A stretch of DNA of 33,600 bases from Bacteroidaceae bacterium (GTDB lineage: Bacteria; Bacteroidota; Bacteroidia; Bacteroidales; Bacteroidaceae): the NCBI GenBank assembly GCA_017614895.1, contig JAGAAZ010000099.1, positions 1-33,600 of the forward strand, written 5' to 3'. The translations under genes were made by a program, and so were the position numbers. Within the stretch, counting starts at the first letter, position 1. Each line of letters starts with the position of its first letter. Positions 29,480 through 33,600 of this stretch are shown piece after piece. The notes under the pieces were generated by a model. That model saw only the letters and a program-made list of their open reading frames with translations. It had not been told where the DNA came from and searched no databases.

Positions 29480-30208
29480 TCAAGAATAAAACTCTTGCAG
29501 GACTTCCAAGGATTTCAGTTCTGGGAAGTTCGGCACGTGCAAGCGATAGTACTCGTTCAGCACTTGAAGGATGCGCATACGCTCCTGACGTGAAAATCTA
29601 AAGAGGTACAGGTTCGGATAATCCATACGGAAAAGGATGGGAAGAGCCTGTGCCTCTTGGCGTTTCAGGAAATGAACATGATCAGGTTGGCGGTCGCAAT
29701 AGGTGCCAGCCAGCAAGTCGAAGTAATGGTCAGGATGCTCCAGATTGGGATAGATGCCGATAAAACGGCTCAGGTGCATGAGGAAGGCAAGGTGGAAGTT
29801 TGCCATTGAAGCGGACGATTCCACCATATCGAGCCATTGAAGAGAGGATTCGATGTAGCGATATAGGGGCTGGTTCTCCTTCTCTTCGCGCAGAGCAGCA
29901 CTCAGGAACTCTGCCAAGAAGAGCGCCAAAGTGGATTTGACAGGCGAGAAAGGCAAGTCCATATAATTATAATAGGTACGCACGTCGGCAGGACGAGGAA
30001 GTTTACCAGCATTCGGCTTCAATTCCGCGCTGAACTCCACCATCGACAAAGGTTGCCAGAAAGACACGCTCCTGACCGACCGCTTGGCACGTGAAGTGGA
30101 GGTCATGAACGACTGGCGTCCACGACTCTCCGTGAAGAGATCGACAATCAGCGTATTGTCCCCATATTTCACCGTTCTCAGCACTATGCCCCGAAGTGTT
30201 TCCTGCAT
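29480..30208 (-). CDS. recO: DNA repair protein RecO
   Basis: The 242 residues fit RecO, which loads RecA onto SSB-coated DNA with RecR. The N-terminal OB-fold is clear: LRGIVLRTVKYGDNTLIVDL, FTESRGRQSFMTSTSRAKRS, FWQPLSMVEFSAEL. The C-terminal helical domain follows (FLAEFLSAALREEKENQPLY, MHLSRFIGIYPNLE). The four cysteines of the zinc-finger version are absent; only YCDRQ is seen. The promoter on the minus strand is TTG at 30265-30267, 20 bp, TACCTTTG at 30237-30244. No terminator is visible between it and the convergent uxuB, so the two messages probably overlap. Confidence 0.9.
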   Translation of the reverse strand: MQETLRGIVLRTVKYGDNTLIVDLFTESRGRQSFMTSTSRAKRSVRSVSFWQPLSMVEFSAELKPNAGKLPRPADVRTYYNYMDLPFSPVKSTLALFLAEFLSAALREEKENQPLYRYIESSLQWLDMVESSASMANFHLAFLMHLSRFIGIYPNLEHPDHYFDLLAGTYCDRQPDHVHFLKRQEAQALPILFRMDYPNLYLFRFSRQERMRILQVLNEYYRLHVPNFPELKSLEVLQEFYS

Positions 30209-30236
30209 TTCCTATCGGATGGGATTGATTCCGCCA

Positions 30237-30267
30237 CAAAGGTACTGCTTTTTACTGAAAACGACAA
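30237..30267 (-). promoter_or_regulatory. Promoter of recO
   Basis: On the minus strand TTG (30265-30267), a 20-bp gap and TACCTTTG (30237-30244). The ATG is 28 bp further on. Confidence 0.7.
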
Positions 30268-30404
30268 TATCTTGAACATTATTATTGCCATTCAAGTACC
30301 ACATCCCTTTTCTCATCATCATATGGAATAGGGCTATTTTATGACACAAACAGTGTTAAATAATACAAAAGAGACTCCTATTTTCATGGAAGGAGGCATT
30401 ATTG

Positions 30405-30435
30405 TTGCAAGTGTTAGAGGAAATTCTTATTTTTG
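30405..30435 (+). promoter_or_regulatory. Promoter of the HU-like gene, upstream of array B
   Basis: TTG at 30405-30407, a 20-bp gap and TATTTTTG at 30428-30435 fit the phylum consensus. Transcription would begin near 30442, so the 21-bp repeat array lies in the message leader. The rest of the 347-bp gap (30245-30591) holds the recO promoter and A/T-rich sequence only. Confidence 0.6.
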
Positions 30436-30451
30436 TACTGGATTTTTTACG

Positions 30452-30535
30452 TTTCAAACTTTGGAACGTATATTTCAGAACTTGGAACATAAGTTTCAAA
30501 CTTTGGAACATACGTTTCGCGATTTGGAATATAAA
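30452..30535 (+). repeat. Tandem array B: four 21-bp dyad units in the leader of the HU-like gene
   Basis: Units lie at 30452-30472, 30473-30493, 30494-30514 and 30515-30535. With the base before it, unit 1 contains GTTTCAAACTTTGGAAC, which folds on itself with one G-U pair around a single central base. Unit 2 keeps the fold using G-U in place of A-U; unit 3 repeats unit 1; unit 4 is more diverged. The plus-strand frame gives heptads FQTLERI, FQNLEHK, FQTLEHT and FRDLEYK inside a 71-codon frame (30341-30556) that begins upstream of the promoter. Length, copy number, period and heptad parallel array A at 5470-5553. Confidence 0.85.
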
Positions 30536-30591
30536 ATCCTCCGTGCCGCGAAATAAAAAACAACGTTATATCATAAAAAAAGAAACAAAGT

Positions 30592-31215
30592 ATGGCAAAT
30601 TATATCTTGAAGGAGATGCCCGACATACAAAAGAAGGGTAAACGGAAAGTGTATCCCAAAATGGAAACCTATACGCTGAAGACGCTGGATGACCTCGCAA
30701 AATACATCCAGGATCTTGGATCACCATATAATCCAAGCATCATCAAGAGTGTGGTGGACATATTGGCAGATGCAGCCGTCACGTGGCTCTCAAACGGACA
30801 TACCGTAAAGATAGACGGATTGGGCACCTTTTCCCTCTCACTAGGGTTCGACGATAAGAAGGGGAACGAACTGAGCGAGGAGAAAAGTCGTATGGAATAC
30901 CGACATGTGAAAATAAAGTCGCTAAACTTCCGTCCAGACGAGAAAATCGTGCAAAAACTTCGTCGAGCTACCACACTAACCCGATCAGAAGGCGGTGTGG
31001 TGCAAGTCACCAAAGAGCGCTACACGAAGGAAGAGCGTTTGGCACGTGCCATCCAACACATTGAGCAACACGGGGCTATCACGTTGACGGAATACGCCAA
31101 CATGAACGGGTTGTCTCGCACCGTTGCCTCGCGAGAACTGAAAGCCTTCACCAACGACCCTTTCTGTCTTATCAAAGCAAAAGGCGTTGCACCACACAAA
31201 ACTTGGACGATCTAA
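30592..31215 (+). CDS. HU/IHF-like DNA-binding protein (HU-HIG type) with a C-terminal winged-helix-like domain
   Basis: The protein has 207 residues. Residues 1 to about 125 are the Bacteroidetes version of HU: SIIKSVVDILADAAVTWLSN, GHTVKIDGLGTFSLSLGF, then a beta arm and RHVKIKSLNFRPDEKIVQKL. After a basic linker (about 126-145), residues 146 to 207 look like a second DNA-binding module: RLARAIQHIEQHGAITLTEY, ANMNGLSRTVASRELKAF, ending APHKTWTI, a helix-turn-helix plus wing. Most HU-HIG proteins I recall stop earlier, so the extra domain suggests sequence-specific binding. The gene has its own promoter and a leader holding array B. Targets are unknown; autoregulation through the array is a testable idea. 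Confidence 0.85.
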   Translation: MANYILKEMPDIQKKGKRKVYPKMETYTLKTLDDLAKYIQDLGSPYNPSIIKSVVDILADAAVTWLSNGHTVKIDGLGTFSLSLGFDDKKGNELSEEKSRMEYRHVKIKSLNFRPDEKIVQKLRRATTLTRSEGGVVQVTKERYTKEERLARAIQHIEQHGAITLTEYANMNGLSRTVASRELKAFTNDPFCLIKAKGVAPHKTWTI

Positions 31216-31297
31216 AAGCCCTTATGTTTTTTTAACGCTTTTCGTGTCACAAAATAGTTCTTTTCCACGTTTATTCATATAGAGAACAAAAAGAGCA

Positions 31298-33442
31298 ATG
31301 AAGAAAACCGTCATCACAATGTTGTTTGCCCTTGTCACAATGATGGCAATGGGGCAGAAATCGGTCGAGTGGGACAAACCTACCACAGAGTATGGCACTC
31401 ACTATGGAGATGGATTCTTCCAATTAGCCCTTGATGTGACGAAAGTGGAATTGAAAGATAGCGAGACGGTGGTGCATATCACAGCCATACAATGTCCGGA
31501 TTATCCTGACTCGTGGTTTCAGTTTGCGAGTGACACCTACCTGAAAGTTGGCAATAATCGCTACACCGTTCTCTCTGCTGATGGAATTGAATTGGACAAG
31601 CAAACACGGACGAATAAAGACGGTAAACGTGATGTGGTCTTCCATTTTCCTTCACTACCTAAGGGCATCAAGTCGTTTGATTTTATTGAGGGCGACGGAG
31701 AGGGGGCTTTCCAAATCTAAGGCATCAAGCCTGTGGAAGAGCGTTGGAAACAGTTCTTTCCTTCCTATTGGAGAAATGAGAGGACAGGAGATTGGGATAT
31801 TGCCTTCTTGGAGGATTTTGTGATTTATGATGGTCAGTTCTGGAACTACACGGAAAAACCAGATGTGAACAAGCCTGTAGGTAAAGCCCAATTCACGATA
31901 TGGAATGAGACGGGATGTTTGGACGTGAAGGTTGGCAAAGACAAGCAAGGCAAGCGCATCATGCAGATTGGCACGAAGCAAGGACAGAAGGAGCTGTATT
32001 CGATGATTACAGGCAGATTCCTGCCCGATTATCCAACGAAAGACACTCGCACAGATTTTGCGGATACAAATTACCAACCTGATTCTGTCTCGCTGACAGG
32101 ACTGATCATCAATCGTCCTGCTGACATGAAGACTTTTGAGATTTCCTCTGTAGATTTCTATACCGATGACGAGGTTTCCCATAACGTCCAACTGGATTCG
32201 CTTGGTCGTTTTACGATGACTTTCCCTGTGGTCAACAGCTCTGAGTTTTTCTGCGATTGGGATCATGCTGCGATTCGCACCTTGTTCGAACCAGGCAAGA
32301 AGTATTTCCTGCTCTATGACTTCAAGGAAGGTCGTCGCTATTGGATGGGCGAAGACGTGAGGCTCCAAAACGAATTGTATAAATTCCCATTGGATTGGAA
32401 TTATATAGAATTGAAAGAAAAAGTGGATGGTCAGGGTGTTGACGCATTCATAGCCTCAGCTGATAGCTTGATGAAGGCGCAAGACAAGATGATAGACTCG
32501 CTCTGTATGGTTCATCCCACCCTTTCCACTCGTTTCATGAAATACAGAAAAGGCAACACGTTTGTGCAGCAAGCAAGTGCGTTTTGCCAGTCAAGATTTT
32601 ATATGCCAGAAAGGAAGTGGACAGACAACATCCGTCATTACATTTATGATCGTTTCTGGACAAAGATGGAAAAGCCCTACACACTCCATCGTGACCTGCG
32701 AGAATTCATGAGCGACTATCTGAATGACGCCACTCGCAAAGAGAGTCGTTTCATCCCATTGCTGAAAGCAAACATCCACACGTTGGATTCCTTGAATGCC
32801 GATGGATTGATTAGAGACGTGAGGCTTTTTGAACTTGCTTATCAACAAATGAAGGAATCCCGAAGGCCGCTGAGCCAGACAGTGATGGATTCCTTGAAAC
32901 TATGGATGAAGGATTCCGTCTGCATCCATCGGGTCATTGACATCAATCATGCATACTTGGTCATCAAAAGCGGAACTGACGACATCGGCAATGTTGAGCT
33001 CAGCGACGAAGCGAAAGCTATTATTGAGGGAAAACGGACTTTGGAGAAACTGATAGAACCGTATCGGGGCAAGTTTGTCTATTTGGATATCTGGGGTTCT
33101 TGGTGCGATCCTTGCTTGGCTGCATTAAAGGAGTCGCACTTGCTGAAGGATGAGCTGAAAGACCACGATATCGTCTATCTCTATCTGGCGAACGAAACGT
33201 CCGACGAGGAGTGGAAGGAAATCATCAAGGCATACAACCTGACGGGCGATAACATTGTTCACTACAATCTTCCTGCAAAACAGCAATGTGCCATCGAAGA
33301 GTTCCTACAAGTGGAATATTTCCCTGCCTACAAAGTATTCGACAAAGAGGGAAAACTCTATGACGTCAATGCCGATGCCCGCAATGTGGAGGCGATGAAA
33401 GCATTTTTTAATCAAGTGGATAAGAAAGATAATACGGAATAA
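31298..33442 (+). pseudogene. Exported thioredoxin-fold (TlpA/AhpC-like) protein interrupted by an in-frame TAA
   Basis: A signal peptide (MKKTVITMLFALVTMMAMGQ) starts a frame that stops at 31718-31720 (TAA) and then continues in the same frame to 33442, 715 codons including both stops. The first part ends GDGEGAFQI and the second begins GIKPVEERW, which joins smoothly if one residue, perhaps Tyr from TAT or TAC, replaces the stop. The second part carries a helical middle domain and a C-terminal thioredoxin domain with the active site WGSWCDPCLAALKE. Such proteins act in the periplasm in disulfide chemistry. The only start after the stop is a GTG at 31733 without a signal peptide. It is probably inactive unless the stop is read through or is a sequence error. 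Confidence 0.75.
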
Positions 33443-33460
33443 ACAAACAAAATAAACAAT

Positions 33461-33585
33461 ATGAAAAGAACAATTCTCACTTTCGTGTTGGCTGTTGCTA
33501 CATTGATGGCAATCAGACCTTCAAGACTATCGGCTTCTCAGGGGTTGATCCAATAAAAGAAGCAATAGAAAGCACACTGAAATAA
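33461..33585 (+). pseudogene. Remnant of an exported protein: signal peptide joined out of frame to a C-terminal tail
   Basis: ATG at 33461 begins a signal peptide (MKRTILTFVLAVATLMA), very like that of the gene before it. The frame then turns into nonsense and stops at 33554-33556. In another frame the following bases read NQTFKTIGFSGVDPIKEA and then IESTLK, ending in a stop at 33583-33585, which looks like a natural C terminus. The simplest reading is an old gene that lost its middle by an internal deletion that also shifted the frame. The next start is just downstream. Confidence 0.55.
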
Positions 33586-33586
33586 T

Positions 33587-33600
33587 ATGATTTTGAAGAA
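33587..33600 (+). CDS. Possible start of the next gene (partial)
   Basis: ATG at 33587 gives MILK and then leaves the window. Its position one base after the remnant's stop fits operon spacing, but four codons prove nothing. Confidence 0.3.

Noticed and set aside
30341..30556. 71-codon frame as a confirmed gene
   Set aside because: It starts upstream of the only promoter seen and its repeat section is explained by the 21-bp array; kept only as a hypothesis in the findings.
31733..33442. Independent gene starting at GTG 31733
   Set aside because: It lies in the same frame as the preceding signal-peptide frame and lacks its own signal peptide and promoter; better read as one gene with an internal stop.

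Overview
The window looks like chromosomal DNA from a member of the Bacteroidales, most likely close to Prevotella. The evidence is the repeated promoter pattern TTTG/TTG, about 20 bp, then TAnnTTTG upstream of most genes; the gene families present (DUF4419, DUF4859 with a YDLNG...GKKV tail, HmuY/HmuR, GH97, HU-HIG-like DNA-binding protein, lipoproteins with SCSSDD); and the short A/T-rich direct repeats between genes. I see no phage, transposase or CRISPR array. The region is a set of housekeeping and metabolic operons with small accessory islets between them.

Layout. 1-942 is the end of a large surface or periplasmic protein. 1023-1493 is a two-gene islet ending in a VapD-family (Cas2-fold) RNase-like gene and closed by a strong terminator. 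1974-5403 holds three exported proteins of unknown role. 5470-5630 is a block of tandem repeats abutting a LuxR-type regulator on the minus strand (5625-6209), which diverges from mutY (6363-7358). mutY converges on a 1007-residue multi-domain DUF4859 protein. 10707-13966 is a haem-uptake operon (calycin-like lipoprotein, HmuY, HmuR). 14182-20771 is one operon: iorA, iorB, paaK1, an aminotransferase, paaK2 and an ACT-domain protein. A tRNA-Phe follows, then an SSF sodium symporter, a MaoC-like hydratase and rplS (both minus strand), a GH97 glycosidase (minus), uxuA and a uxuB-like reductase (hexuronate catabolism), recO (minus), an HU-like regulator preceded by a second tandem-repeat array, a thioredoxin-fold exported protein broken by an in-frame stop, and a collapsed gene remnant at the end.

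How they fit together. The ior/paaK operon supplies every step linking aromatic amino acids, aryl-pyruvates, aryl-acetyl-CoA and aryl-acetates, and the chemistry can run either way. The hmu genes form an outer-membrane haem-capture system. GH97, the symporter and uxuAB suit a glycan and uronic acid forager.

The most unusual signal is a pair of four-unit, 21-bp tandem arrays (5470-5553 and 30452-30535). Each unit is a dyad plus an AT-rich step, and both arrays read on the plus strand as the same heptad pattern (F-x-x-[A/L]-E-x-x) despite differing cores. The second lies between a recognisable promoter and the HU-like gene. Other points worth a second look are the VapD pair, the in-frame stop and internal deletion at the right end, and 24-bp repeat copies carried in frame inside mutY, hmuY and hmuR.
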